A program made the position numbers and the translations under genes. From Trichoderma breve (lineage: Eukaryota; Ascomycota; Sordariomycetes; Hypocreales; Hypocreaceae): 64,000 bases of DNA. The first letter of the stretch is position 1, and the number at the start of each line of letters is the position of its first letter. The stretch is from contig NC_079235.1 of assembly GCF_028502605.1 (NCBI RefSeq), forward strand, positions 744,001 through 808,000, written 5' to 3'. Shown piece after piece: positions 12,081 through 25,120 of this stretch. The notes below the pieces were generated by a model that saw only the letters and a list, made by a program, of their open reading frames with translations, made no database searches and was not told the origin of the DNA.

Positions 12081-14156
12081 ATGCGCTTCCTTGTCTGCTT
12101 CGGTTGGGTCTTGAGCTTATTCATCTCTCTGGTGTCTGCTCAGGACTATGACTTTGGTGTCGATGTAGTGTCTCTCACTCGTCGACAAGATCCCAATGCG
12201 CCCATCGTCGTCAGTCGCCTCCCACTGGCCTCCAACGGGAGCATACCCCTGAGGCTCGAGGTTCGCGACATGAAGGCAGACAAACGCAAGTGGGATCTGT
12301 TCATTCTAGCTCTGAGTATGTTTCAGTCAGTCAGTCAGGACGATCCCCTGTCGTATTACCAGGTTGCCGGTGAGTGAGACTATGTTCAAAATGTCTTTGT
12401 CTTCGCTCCTCTGACGGATTTCTCTGGGTTTAGGGATACACGGTGTGCCTTTTGTGACATGGAACGATGTTGGACCAGCAGCCGGAGCCAGCCAGTCAGG
12501 TTACTGTCCACATAGTTCAGTCTTATTTCCAACGTGGCACCGGCCATATCTTGCCCTGTACGAGGTGAGCCATTCTCAGATCCAGACAGCCGGTGTCAAC
12601 ACAGCTCGTAAACCATTCTTGGGATGAGATGCTAACTCCTATTCACAGCAAGAGCTGTTCAAGCTTGCCGATGCTATTTCTCGCATGTTTAGCAATGTCA
12701 CTGAACGTTTGCTATATATGCAAGCTGCATCGGATTTTCGAATACCATACTGGGATTGGGCATCTCCTGCACCGCCTGGCCAAAGCCACTTCCCCGATGT
12801 CTTCTGGAATTCCACAATGGCTCAATACGGCCCCAACGGCGTCCAAGTCATTCGTAACCCTTTGTACTCGTACTCATTTCATCCGTTGGATGCAGAGGCA
12901 CTCATCTGGCCACCGGTGCGTGTGAATGAATTGCGACATGAAACTCATCAATTACTAACAATTCATAGCTGAGAAGCTGGAATGAGACAAAGCGAGCTCC
13001 AAATACCGACATCAGTGAGCTTGAGCCTCCTTCGATGAATGACCAAGTGAACACTGCTTTGCTCGCCAAGTTACCCGAGATACAGCAGCGTTTATACATA
13101 CTCTTTTCTAGTTATCACGAGTTCGATTCGTTTAGCAACAAAAATTACGCCATCTCCCAGAATCTCAGCCATCTAGACTCCATCGAGGCAGTTCACGACA
13201 TTATTCACATATATGGAGGCTCCAGGGGACATATGACCTATGTTCCTCTGTCCTCCTTTGATCCGCTCTTCTTCTTACATCACGCCATGACAGACAGGTT
13301 GATATCGATGTGGCAACTTCTCAACCCCACGGCATGGATAACACCCCAGGTATCAGGAGAGGCCACATACACTGCGTTGAAAGGAACCATGCAAAACTCC
13401 AGCACGCCCCTTACTCCCTTCATGTCTTCTGCCGACGGCACGTTCTGGGATTCTGACATGTCTAGGACTACTGAAGTGTTTGGCTACTCATATGGAGACA
13501 CATCAGCTCTGCCCGGAGACGGCGAGAACCCACGAAACAAGTTGATCAGGAAGATCAACAAATGGATTGGGATGAACAGCCCGGCCATGATTCGGATCAA
13601 GAGTCAGGCACAACACCGGCGGCCAAGCGGCTTATGGAAGGGCAGTCCAGGTGTCAAAGGCTTTCAGCCCAGCCTTAAAGCAGACGCGAAGAATAATGCA
13701 GCAGATGACCATTATACAGAGTGGATCGCGAATGTTTATGTGAACCACGGAGCTTTAGACGGGTCATTCAGCATTTACTTGTTTGCCGGACAGCCACCAG
13801 GCGATGCTGGCACTTGGGGGATTGCTCCAAATCTCATAGGATCAGTTGGAATCTTCACCATGAGCGGCATGAGCGGCTCACATTCTAAAATCTCCGGGAC
13901 AGTGCCATTGACCATAGCATTGATGAGGCTTGTCGACCTGGGAGCACTCCAAGATACTGAATCAAGCTCAGTGGTGCCGTTTCTTCAACAGACTCTACAC
14001 TTTCGTATTGCTAGCATTGATAACAAGGAGGTCGACCCAGAGCAGGTGAATGGGCTCTACATTGGCATCAGCAGCAGTAGGGTGAGATTGCCTGGGAGCG
14101 AGGTTGAATTCCCGCAATGGGGTCAGCCAGCCTTGAGGCTGACAATATGGGAATAG
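12081..14156 (+). CDS. Secreted tyrosinase (polyphenol oxidase, type-3 copper)
   Basis: Oxidises mono- and diphenols to quinones, feeding melanin-type polymerisation. Four exons, 12081-12369, 12434-12564, 12649-12915 and 12969-14156, joined by three short GT-AG introns, give 624 residues. Residues 1-20 form a signal peptide ending SLVSA-Q, so secretion is expected. CuA ligands are H99, H123 and H132 (IHGVPF and CPHSSVLFPTWHRPYL). C121 sits two residues before H123, the position that forms the Cys-His thioether in fungal tyrosinases. CuB ligands are H305 and H309 (HDIIHIYGG) plus the HH pair at 333/334 in DPLFFLHH. A Tyr motif (FGYSYG) marks the end of the catalytic domain. About 230 C-terminal residues follow, a length that fits the shielding domain of latent fungal tyrosinases. 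No tyrosine-metabolism neighbours are present. Confidence 0.95.
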
Positions 14157-17100
14157 AAAAAGGATATAGGCGCTTTTACTTCTTCGAATATCTCAAGTCA
14201 GGGGGGCACAAAGATGGAACTGTGGGTTCGTAATGTCGCAGGTAATTTTGGGAGTCTATTAACGACGGTATTTGCATGGTGGTGGTTTTACCACAAAGTA
14301 ATGTACGTAATGTCTTGTGAGTTCATTAACGTTGACAATTTAGTTACCAAAAGCATTTGATACTCAATGCCGTGTCCATGATACTGTGATACAGATAACG
14401 GTCCTACGGGGTGGTTTTCGGCACATGGAAGGCACTCTCATTCGCCACCTCGGCTTTCATTGAATCATAGCGAGATCAATCAGATTTGCAGTGGCAAGTA
14501 AGTCACTGGAAAGATATGCATGTGCCACTGCGTAAAGGAACCTGCGATGGTGGCGAAGTGATCTGCCGAGCAAGGGTTTGCGGGGTGCTGATCAGGAGGG
14601 TCCCGATGAAGAGGAGCGGGTCGATGAACACGAAGGACGATGACCGAGATGAATTGATGGTGTACCAGACAAGGGCAATGCCTGGGGAAGTCACTGGGCA
14701 GAGTCTAAGGGTCCGAAGGACGATGACGGCAGAGCATGAAGCTAATGGAATGCGCTCTGCAGCCTCATGTTGTACAGAAGGGCCATGTGAATCAGCCGGC
14801 GGGAGACACGTGCGTGATGGGCTACCGAGGTAGGGAACGCCATGGAATGCGGATAATTAGGAAATGACGCAGACATGCAGAGTCGTATGTTCTAGAGGGG
14901 GTATTTTGGGGATCTTTTGTCTTGGAAGTTATGCATGTTGGAAGCTGTTCGGATAGAAGGGGGCGGATGATTGGAGAGTCTGGAAGCCATGCTGTATGTC
15001 TAGCGTTTCTGCGTGGAATGTGCTTTTTACAGCAAAACGTGCAGGTGGCTGGAAGGGGGAGGGGAAATGAGATGCATTGGGCTGTTCTTGGGGAAACACA
15101 GGCCATACAAACGGCGTGTGTTGCATGCAACCATACATTTGGTTTCACGGTGCTATATATGCACTGATGCTCTAGTACAACCGATGGGAGCTCATGATTT
15201 GCCTGGCTGTTGGGTCGTCTGGCGAGGGAGAAACGGGTATGGGGGCCGCACTAGATTCTTTGACGTGTCTTGTACGGAATTCCAGCGCGGTGGAAGGGTG
15301 TGGCTGCTGCACGTTTTCGGGGGCCAGGTTCTTTATTCCCACGGACAAGGTTCCCAAGTGAGGCTGATGGAGGGTCCGCGGGCCTTTTGAGGGGGGGTCC
15401 AATCGTTGTTGTTGTGTTCACCAAGTTCAAGTACATGGGTATGCGTATATTTCGGCCATGTATGCGCGATGGGATTCCTGGTGTTCGGCAGCGAGCATGA
15501 GAAAAAAGGGAAAATAGACTGCGAGAGACAGCGACAAAAAGAAGGAAATGCTCCGATCACGTTTAGGGCTTGCGAGGGGCGGAAATGGAAATCCGGATCT
15601 CCGACTGAGTGCGAGATGCGAATGCGAAGGTCCAATGTATGATTGATTACTGTATGAGGCGACGATGATGCGATGAAGAAGAACGGAAAATATCCCGAGA
15701 TGATGCATACATTGCGGGCTTTCCGGAGAACTTGTCAGCCCTCCCCCTCCCATTATGTCAGAAGCTATTATGCAGTTGGTTTTGATGGATGGGCGAATTT
15801 GATTACAAGGTGCAGTTTACTGTACGGGAACGGAGCACAGCGAAAGTACGAGTACACCGACACTTGCGAGATCGCGACGGCGGCATGAAAGGTACCTAGG
15901 TATGGAGGTAAGGGACTCGACTTGTTACATTGCAACGTGACTGTGGAGAGGGAAAAGGGAAAATACGCCCTTCGGAATCTGCCCGCTCGGTATGGTGGAC
16001 ATGAGGATATCTACAGGTGGAAACAAACCAAACGATGAGATTAAGCACCCATTGCGATACGAAAAATGGAAGCTTGTTTAAAAGGAAGCCTGGAGAGCAG
16101 AAAGAAGAAGCTCTGATGCCGAAGAATCGGCGCCGCCGGGGGGTGCTTACAGGGAACGGAATCCATTTTTACAGGGTCGTGATCGAACATTCCCTTACTT
16201 ACGCTCGGACGCTGAGCATCTACACACAGAGAGGAAGGAGCTTGAAAGCTTGTGTGTGTGTGAGTGAGCTGAGTCGTCTTGGGTAGAGCAGAGCAGTAAC
16301 CAGCACGACCAGGGGGTTGGTTACAAAAAAGCACCTCGAAACTAAAATAAGAGCTGGGAACGGAGGGATCGGGACCAGCTCCTCGGGATCCGGCACTGGG
16401 GGGGGTTTGCGGTTGGGTTGGCGAGATACGAATAGATTAAAAGAGAGAGACCCAAAGGCGAAGGAACAAAAAGCACTCAAAATCGGTGTTGGTTGTGTTG
16501 CGTATTAGAGTCGCAGAGTTGCAGCGAGGGGGGTGTGGGAATGGAAGAACAAAGAGGTTTTCTGGCCGGGGATACCGAAAGGGGGCCCGGTCCGAGCCTC
16601 TTTTTTTTATGCTGTTGGTTCTGCTTCGAGAAGAGAGAGGGGGGGTTGATCATCGCAGATTGCTGTTGGCCGTCGGGACGGTTTCATTGCATCTTACCGG
16701 CCTGCTGGAGACTCAAAACCAAAGTTCGTCCATCACCAACCGTGTAAGCAGGCAAACTTGTCAAACAAGATCATCCGAGACTCCGCACGTCAAAAAGGCT
16801 GGGCAAGAAAGCAACAAACAAGCCGCACCCCCTCCATGCAGCATCTGTATGCTTCGCTGGCCCTTTTTTTTCCCTTCCCTTCCAGAACGGAGAAAAAATC
16901 AGGAACAGTCGCGTGTTGGCGTATCATGGCGGCAAACCCATTCCCACCCCGTTTTTTTATGCCCGCCCTCCCCCGTCCCCCTCCACCTCCCTCCCCCCTT
17001 GGTTCTTTTCTGCAACGCAAAAGAGAAAGGAAATGCTTGTCCAAGTTCCATAAACGGAGCGCTCTGTATCCGTACATGTACATAATGTACATACATATCA

Positions 17101-18600
17101 GACATGTGGCCGGCGGATGCAACGCTGCACTGCAAACCGGGTTGGGCTGCAGGAAGAAAAAAAAAAAAAGCTAAGCAGGAATAAGCAACCTCGGCGAGTT
17201 CCAACCCTTTTACTCCGTATTTTCTTACTGTATGTATTTTGTTCTGGGGGTTGTTTAAACTCTGCGGACTTTTCAGCTGGCGAGCTAATCGCGGTTAACT
17301 TCAATGCTGTCTTTGTATGTGTCTTTTACCTCCTTTTTTTATTTTCTCCGTCTGTTCCACGCCCCCTTGCGCAAATAGCAGAAAACAGTCTAGCCTTATG
17401 AAACGACAGCGCCGGCAGAAGAGAAAAAAAATAAACTACGGAGTACGATAAACCAGAATGGCCTCCATAAAAAAAGGCTCTTTTTCTTACTACTACTCGT
17501 ATGCCGTACTTGTAGGGTCGGAGTGCCGCCCTTGAAAGTCGTGCCGAGGTCCCGGGCTAGCTTCTCTCTCGTGTGTGTGCGTGTATTGTCTTTTTAGGTG
17601 CTGACCTGCAGCGGAGATGAAACGCGAGCGAACCTATTCTGACGGGAAGAAACCACGAGTCCAGTCCAGTAGCGGAAGATGTACCGTTTTACGAGGGTGG
17701 AAAAAAAGAAAGGAAAAAAAAGAAGCAGAGAATTGCTCCACTCCCCCGTTCGTTCTCTCCACCGGGACGGGAAAATAAAGAGCCAAAACGGAAAACACGA
17801 CTCGAATAAGAGTCACAGAGGAACAAAAGAAAAAACGACACGACGTCAGGGGAGGGGCGTGAATTCTCCCGGCAGAGCAAAAAAAAAAAAAATCCAGAGA
17901 GAAAAAAAAGTGTTCTCCGTACGGAGTACTGTATGCCAAAAGTAGATGGAGGGAAGAGAGGGGCGTCTTCCCAAACGGAAACGCGAGGGAAATGCAACTC
18001 TCCGGGGGGGCCAACAAAGGCGGAAACATGATCGTGATGGAAAGTCCATGGACTTTGGGATTTGTCGCCTTCTTTTTCAGCTGTTTTGGGCTTCTTGCTG
18101 GGTTTGCTTTGTAATAATAATCCCGGAGACATGTGAAGCAGAATACAGTAAGAGAGAAAGACGAATGACAGGGGGGCGTCTGATAGGAAACTAGATTAGT
18201 TATTCGTTCCTTTACGAAGTCGAGTGGAAGCGTATTAGTGGTAGGTAGATCACTCTGCTATTTTCTCTTTAGTCGCCGGCGGACGCAGGGAGTACGGAGC
18301 TGGGTTGATATTAGACGGCGACCCGTACCCATATGCTTGTGGGTATTGTTATTTAGGTTTCATGTTTCTCCTTTGGACCCTTCGAATTGGCCATTTTGTG
18401 TTACATACGGCGGATACAGCAAAAAGGGCGCGATGTTTGATGTGATGTTGCCACGCGGAGGTTGCTGCACGATAGATTATCTTTTTGTCTAGCTCGGCAA
18501 GCTTGGGGAGTTTCTATCACGTTGTCTTAGTCCAGCTAGAGCCATCATCCATCGCTCGTAGTGCCAATTGAGATGTGGTCATCTGGCCAGCAGGACGGGA
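14157..18600. other. Gene desert, left half: purine-rich on + strand
   Basis: No recognisable gene on either strand, only short frames without codon structure. From ~14,500 to ~18,500 the + strand is rich in G and A runs (for example A tracts at 17,157-17,169 and 17,879-17,892, and G runs near 15,390 and 16,390), so the - strand is pyrimidine-rich like a fungal leader. TACTCCGTA/TACGGAGTA words occur at 17,211, 17,437 and 17,920. The 3' end of the tyrosinase transcript is presumably in the first few hundred bases. Confidence 0.6.
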
Positions 18601-20446
18601 CCCCTGGCCTCTGCTAGTGTGGCCTCCGGAGCATGTTCCGTGGCTGAGATGCTGCAAGGAAGTTTGACCATTGAATTGCTGAGAGCGCCAAGCGAGGTCC
18701 AAGAAATCAATGCCTGCACGCACACGTACGCTCATGTAAGAATTAGCTAGTGTGCTCCCGAGATGTCTTCCCAAGACACCAAGACATAGCCAAGACAGAT
18801 GGTTTCTATCAGCTACTGCAGCCTGTCAACCGGCCCTTCGTGGAGCTAACCGACAAAACGAGTCTATTGCCATGTGCTCCTCTCAATATATTGACAGGTT
18901 ACCGTTACCCGGATTTGATAGTAGCTTCCGCAGGATTAGTATTCCAAAGCCTGCAGCGCTGGTCCATCACTTACACTCGTACATCTCGTACACTTGCGCC
19001 AAAGCCGGGGCCTAGCTAGCGAAATCGCGCCTCTTTCTTTGGGCTTCAGCCCCGATGGACACCATCTCGCCTCGCGTCGTCTCTCTCTGGTTTTAGTTCC
19101 CTGTCAAGCCTAGCAAGAAAAAAAAAATAACCAGCCCGTCCGTCCGTGCGACACCTCTGAGATTTGGGGCTCGAGTTTCTACCCTGTTTTGCGCATCTTG
19201 GCCCGGCCCTAGACACAAGACCGGCTTGGAGGCGCCGTTATTAGTGGGCTTTTTGGGCTCGTTCGAAAAAAAGTGTCCGTTCCGTTGCTTCGTTTTACTC
19301 GTACTTCTCTTTTGTCTCCCTTGCTCTGCCCGGCCAAGGGAGAGAGACAAAAGAGAAGCGTGGTTCCCTTTTTGTATAATGACTTGTACGGGATACGGGG
19401 GCCTGGAGGCTCCCGAAGCGGTGATGCTGAATCGGGATACTCCACGCCCGGCTGTCGCGAATACTTTTGGGGCCTACAAAGTGCAAGACGAGATGAAAAA
19501 GAGACAAAAGGTATCGTGGCGTATTAGTCACAAATGCACGCGTCCGAGTGCATGCATTCCCACGTGCTGACCTGTATCAGAGCAAGATGAACGAGTCTGT
19601 GTACTTCTCAATACTGATGAGATACTGATGCAGACCCTCTATGCGAGTACCGGTACCCTGCTTGACTAGAGCATTGAAGTAACCCCCTAGTTTGATGGCT
19701 GCATAAACTCCGTGCCAGCCCTTACCAGTACTTTTAATTACAGCTTCCCTTTGCGGTATATAGATGTAGTGTCGGATCCGCACCCGCGTCGGTCTACCTT
19801 GCCACAACTCCTCGATACGTCTCGCCCACGCATGTATGTCATCTTAAATTGTACCGCCAAGTAACCTTCCAGTATCCCCTAGAGGCAGGTACGAGTACCG
19901 GTACAGGAACAGCTGCAAAACCCGGAACCCAGGACAGAACCGGACCCCTACGGCCCTTGTACCTGTACCTGGACTTTAGCAATGTAGCATGTATCCAGAC
20001 CGGGATCACTCAGACAAAAGACAAGGACAAGGATCAACGGCTTTGCTTTGGCCTGCCCCGTCACGCAACCATCTTTTCTTGCCTCGCTCATTCTCTCGCT
20101 GTGCTTTTTTCGGTGTCTTGTCTTGGTTTGTCTCGTCTTGTCTTGTCTAGGCCTCTGTTTTGTCTTGCCTCGCAGCTGTACCGCCAAGTACGTGCATACA
20201 GACACAGACACAGTATCACCAACCAACAACATCACTTACAAGCACAAAGAGTAACAATTTCACGTCCATCCAAATCCCATTCCATCTCCATATTCACTCA
20301 ATTCTCCCTACAGTGCTCGTACGTGCATCCATTATCAATCCATATCAACATCCATACCTACCTGGATATCCATCTTTATCTCCATAACCCATATCCATAC
20401 AAGTGTCCGTGTATGTACATGCGAGTACAAGCTCCTTGGCCCAGAC

Positions 20447-20464
20447 GGACCCGGACCCGGACCC
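20447..20464. repeat. GGACCC x3 tandem repeat
   Basis: Three perfect head-to-tail copies of the 6-mer GGACCC within the pyrimidine-rich leader. Confidence 0.9.
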
Positions 20465-20533
20465 AGGCCTGCTAGTATTAGTAGGTACAGTACCTGTATA
20501 TCCTATCCAATTCCATCTTCCATATCCATCTTC

Positions 20534-20553
20534 CATCCCATCCCATCCCATCC
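20534..20553. repeat. CATCC x4 tandem repeat
   Basis: Four perfect copies of CATCC, flanked by degenerate ones on both sides, in the same leader. Confidence 0.9.
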
Positions 20554-20720
20554 ATCCCGCTGCTCGATCGCCAAGCCAGCCTAAACTTTGTGCTGGGACA
20601 CTCCCGTTCTCTGCCCAATCTCCTCCTCCTTCTTTTCTTCTCTCCCCCATTCTGACACGCTTCGGTCAGCTTTTCTGCAGCCAATCCCTCCCCCCATCTC
20701 TCACCCCCTCACTCACGCAT

Positions 20721-20736
20721 ACACACACACACACAC
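20721..20736. repeat. (AC)8 microsatellite
   Basis: Eight uninterrupted AC units preceded by CGCAT. Confidence 0.95.
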
Positions 20737-22088
20737 TCCCTTTCCTTACATACAGTAACTCGCTGCTTTCTGTGTGTCAAACCCCCAGAAAATCCATACT
20801 ATATTGTGCATACATACAAAAAGCACGAGAGTTTGCAGAACTCCCTTGAACCCAGCAGTGCGGAGAAGCTGCATTGCATTACTGGTGGTTGGTGTTGGTC
20901 TCTTCCCAATCCCATGCAGGCTTCGCACAAGCTCTGCCAAGCTGCTGGTTCTGGACCAATCCTGAACCAATATTCTCTCTCTTCGACCCGAGGGGGGAGC
21001 AAAAGCTGGGGACAGGCCCTTTTTGCGTCCGGCCGTCGTGATCTTGTCTCTTTCTGGGGCCCGGACCCCCCAATTAACCAAGCCCGCATGCCGCGGCGAA
21101 GAAGAGACTAAGACCTGAGACCACCAGCAACGCAGAGCATCGTCTCACTTGCTTGCGTCTGGCACTATTTTCCTGGCTCTTTTTTTCTGCTGCATCTGCA
21201 GTCATTCTCTTTTTAGCCTTGGTTCTTTTTTTGTCCTTGTTAATTGTACCCGTTCCTTAATCCACCTCGGCTACACCTTATTTCGACCATTTGCATTTCC
21301 TTCCTCATCGTCCTCCTCCTTCATCATCATCATCTTCTTCTTCATGATTCCTCTTCTTCTTGCTTGATATATCTCAGCCATCATCACATTGAGTACGCAT
21401 ATACACCGTATATACTCCATATATATACATACATACTCGCGTATACTCCGTATATACGCATCAATCCCGGTGCGCGCATACATGAGCTCCGCACCAGCAT
21501 TCCAGATCCTCAAGCACAAACCAGCTGAAAAGGACACTCGGACATCAAGCCCTATTGCCGCGCCGAGATCGAGGCCGGGCGTCCACAGCCTCCACTTGGC
21601 TCCCGAGGCCCTTTTGCACTAGCTGGCGTCCTGCTTGTTAATGATAGAGACTGGGTAGCGCAACCGGAATTCCTGCAACTCCGTCTCTGTCTCTTTGTTA
21701 GATCTTTAACGGCTGGCATACCCACCCCCCTTGGCTCATTCTCAGCCGACTCACACACCACCGCCTCGCCTATGCAGTAGTCCAAGAGACTTCTCTGCCG
21801 TCTTCTCTCTCGCTCTCGTTCTTTAGTCTGGAATTTTCCCTTTTTTTTTTTCTTCTTCTTTGTTTTCCAATCCCACCATCTTCATCATCGTCGTCACATT
21901 GGACGATTTATTACAATTTCCGTTTCATAGTCTCTCTCCTGCTTGTAGCTGGGCCACGGCATCATTCCCACGCCTGCAAGTCAGGCTCTTAACTGACCCT
22001 TCCTCCCTCTCTATCTCTCTCTATCACGATACCTCTCTTCCTTGGACGTAGCTCTCAGACTCATCTTCTCTCTCGCCAATTATCAATC

Positions 22089-23584
22089 ATGTCTCATAAC
22101 GACTCTCCACAAACTCCTCCTCTGCGTTCATCGCCCTATCCCAACGCCAGATCAAAGCTTCCTCAACTCTACGTTGTCGATACCACCATGAAGCCGCAAG
22201 AAGACGACGGCAACGACCAGCCGTGCTCACCCCTGTCACCGGTGTCAGCGTCGCCCTGGGAAGATGCCTCGGCTGCATCAACCGAAGCAAGCATACCGTC
22301 AACGCCCACAACGCAAGTCAGCGTCAACGATGCTCTGCATACGGCCTCTTTCCCTCTGCTACTCCCAGATTTCCCCAGCAAAACCCAGCAGCCTTCACCT
22401 CAGTCGCCCCCTTCAGAAACCACAGATGTGACAGAAACCACAGATGTGAAGGTGCCCCCTGAATCAATGGGGGGCCCAATCAAGCATATCCCGCCGAAAT
22501 GGGCCCTCAAAGGCGACATTTACACCTTTTCCTTCTGGACTCCTCCTTCGGCTGCCAGCTCTCTGCCCGAACACGCCTACTCACCGCTCGAGGGAAAGAC
22601 GTCGTTTGCCGACGAGACAATGAGCAGGCCGGTTGGTGGCCTGAGCATGATCCAGATCCTGAGCTACACGGACTCTCCAGTGGGGCCTTACGACGAGATG
22701 CTGGTGGCACCGGGCAGCTTTGAGTGGGAGAGGACGGAGCCTGGAGGCGAGAAGAAGAGGGGCTGCAACCCCAAGATTACGAGAATCTATGTATCAACGC
22801 CAAACAGTTGCTTCAACGGGAGGACGAGTAAGTTTTTTTGGATTTTGTTTGTCGTTATTATATCGTTTTGTGATGGAATCAGGGGGATATCATCAACCCC
22901 CTTGCCCCCCTATCCATCATCATAGTCCTCTTTAACTCAACTTATACAAAAGCTAACACTCATCTCTCAGACTGGAACACCCCCAAGCACCTCGCCAAAT
23001 TCGTCTGGGACCACCACCCCGACGGCTCAACCACCATCCAAATCTTCCCCCACGACGACCCCTCCAACCTCGACGAGTCCCAGCCCTCGCCCCGGCCCTT
23101 CTTCGCCACCACCTTCAAGCCCATGTCCCTCCTCCCGCGCTTCCCCTTCGCCACCAGCTGGGTCGACCACCTCGGCTTCAACACCACCCTCGTCATGCCG
23201 CCCCTGCCCGCGGGCAACGGCTCCTACGGCGAGCTCCCCGCCACCTCGCGCTGGATCAGCCTCGTCACCAAGCAGTACTGCGCCAGCAGCTCCGTCGGCT
23301 GGTATGATGTCGAACAGCCCGATGGAGGGGAGGCTTGTGGTGGGCACAAGAACTTTTTGCCTTGGTTGGGGAGGTGGCAGGTTGGGCTGAAGATGAAGGA
23401 CGCTGATTTGACGTTTGAGATTCCGGAGGAGACGTGGGAAAGGGGGGACGTGATTGGCGAGGCTACAACACCAAGGGCGATGGACGAAAATACCTTTACG
23501 CCGGAGCAAGTAAATATAGAGGCAGCGGCACAAACTCCGAGACAATGGGGTTCCGGAAACTTCCTAAACGACTATTTCAACTAG
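22089..23584 (+). CDS. Acetoacetate-decarboxylase-fold fungal protein
   Basis: Two exons, 22089-22827 and 22971-23584 (143-base GT-AG intron), give 450 residues. The first ~130 residues are Ser/Pro/Thr-rich and look disordered. From ~135 the sequence follows the fungal family annotated as acetoacetate decarboxylase superfamily: PPKWALKGDIYTFSFW, then IQILSYTDSPVGPYDEML, a conserved CFNGRT split by the intron, NWNTPKHLAKF, and WLGRWQVGLKM near the end. These proteins share a beta-rich fold, but I could not identify the Schiff-base lysine of true decarboxylases, so activity is uncertain. Codon use is unusual: the start of exon 2 (22,971-23,300) uses C-ending codons almost exclusively, then changes abruptly to G/A-rich codons. 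A very long pyrimidine-rich leader lies upstream. Confidence 0.85.
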
Positions 23585-25120
23585 AAAACAAAACACCAAA
23601 AAAACCTCTTATTTTTGTCTACTAGGGGGAAGCAAAAAAAAGATCCGGTTGGTTTAGGGGAAAGGGGGCAACAGTCTTTTCCACGATCAAAATATACACG
23701 ACGGCGCATTAACGGGGAAATCCAAAGAAACGGCAACACGGCAAACCGGGGCTACTCATTTTCTTTTTCTAATATATCGATCGGGGCTTTTGAATCACCA
23801 AGAATCCATGGACCTAACATATACACACACATACATATAACACGACATACAACAAACTCTCTTTAACCAGTCGTCATTTAACACAACAACATACACTCCC
23901 TAATTCCTTTTTTTCCTAATCGAGCAAAAGAGGCGTTTTCGATATAAGAGAAGAGTGGTGTTTTGATATTATCACGGCAACGAAAAAGACGGTCTCTCTG
24001 CTTTGTTATCCTGTATAAACCCCCACATCTCCTTTTGCTCAGACGCTCAAACTATTCTCTCTTTTTTTGTTTAATTTCCTAATCATTTACATGTTTTTTG
24101 GTTGTCATTATAGCGATGAGTCGATTGAACCGAATTTCCTTAATACTATATATATATACCTAGATAGAGCTTTTTATTGTTACACGGCCTGGTACGCGTC
24201 ATATACGGTTTCAGATTGCAAAATCTCTCTCAATCAAAATCTCACTATTGCCATCCAATACCCCCAACATTGCTTTCTCCTGTTATATCAAAGACAAGTA
24301 GAGCGTAATGTATCGTATTGTGCGTCATAAAATCTACCTATCTAGCATGCCAAAAAAAATCCCATCGCCACGCAATCTTCTTAACATCATCCACCCCCCA
24401 CTCCTTCAAAGCGAACAAGAACAGAAAAATAAAAAAGGTTAATAAAAAGAATATCCCAAGGCCTAACAAACCCCAGCGCCGTTGCAATGAATTTGCCAAT
24501 CCCATCAGAGCTCCCCCTCTGTCCTCCTTGCCATGTCATGCCTGCCTATGCAGCCTTTCTCCCAGGTCTAACCAAAAAGTCGTTTGCTAACATGTCATAC
24601 ACACAAACACGGCTCCCCCTCTTTCTCGCCCTCAATTAAGAAAACGTCTTGTCCATGTAGTCTTGCTGTAAGGGCTCAAGACATCCTCGGCGTGCTCACC
24701 TACTCTCTTCAAGTTCGCTGGTATAATGACCCAAATTTTGCGTCCTTTAGATCAAGAAAAGAAAAAGAAAGAAAGACAGAGTGGTGTTGGTTGTGCCTCC
24801 AAGAGGCTTTTCTCATCGTTCTGATGGCCGCCATATAACATCCTCCAGGGATCGCAAGGCTGTCTTGGTCTTGCATGGTCAGGCTGGCCACAGCCACCCT
24901 TTGATAAGAAAAAAAAGTATTTCCAATGCGCGCACGCTCCACACGATGCTTTGTTGTTGCATTCAATTTGAAGCATCGTGGCGCCGACTGAGGTCCAGTG
25001 ACGGTTATGCCCATGTCACCGAGCCCGTCACAAAGATGGATTGTCGTTGCGTCATGTTCCTGGTTCCCCGACTTGGTTCCTATCTGGACACCACGGATTT
25101 CGCTGTGGTCCCCCGGGGGT
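23585..25120. other. Convergent intergenic region
   Basis: These 1.5 kb lie between two convergent genes. The part to ~24,450 is A/T-rich with TA-repeat stretches (about 24,149-24,161) and probably contains both 3' untranslated regions. No gene recognised. Confidence 0.5.

Larger units (their letters stand above)
18601..22088. other. Gene desert, right half: pyrimidine-rich long leader
   Basis: No recognisable gene. The + strand becomes C/T-rich from ~19,800 to 22,088, immediately before the ATG at 22,089, which suggests a long promoter plus 5' leader. Words with a GTAC core (GTACCTG, GTACCGGTAC, GAGTAC) cluster at 19,640-20,000 and 20,400-20,490. Several short tandem repeats are listed separately. 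Confidence 0.6.

Noticed and set aside
16486..17085. 199-codon open frame in the gene desert
   Set aside because: Composition follows homopolymer runs; no coding pattern in any frame.
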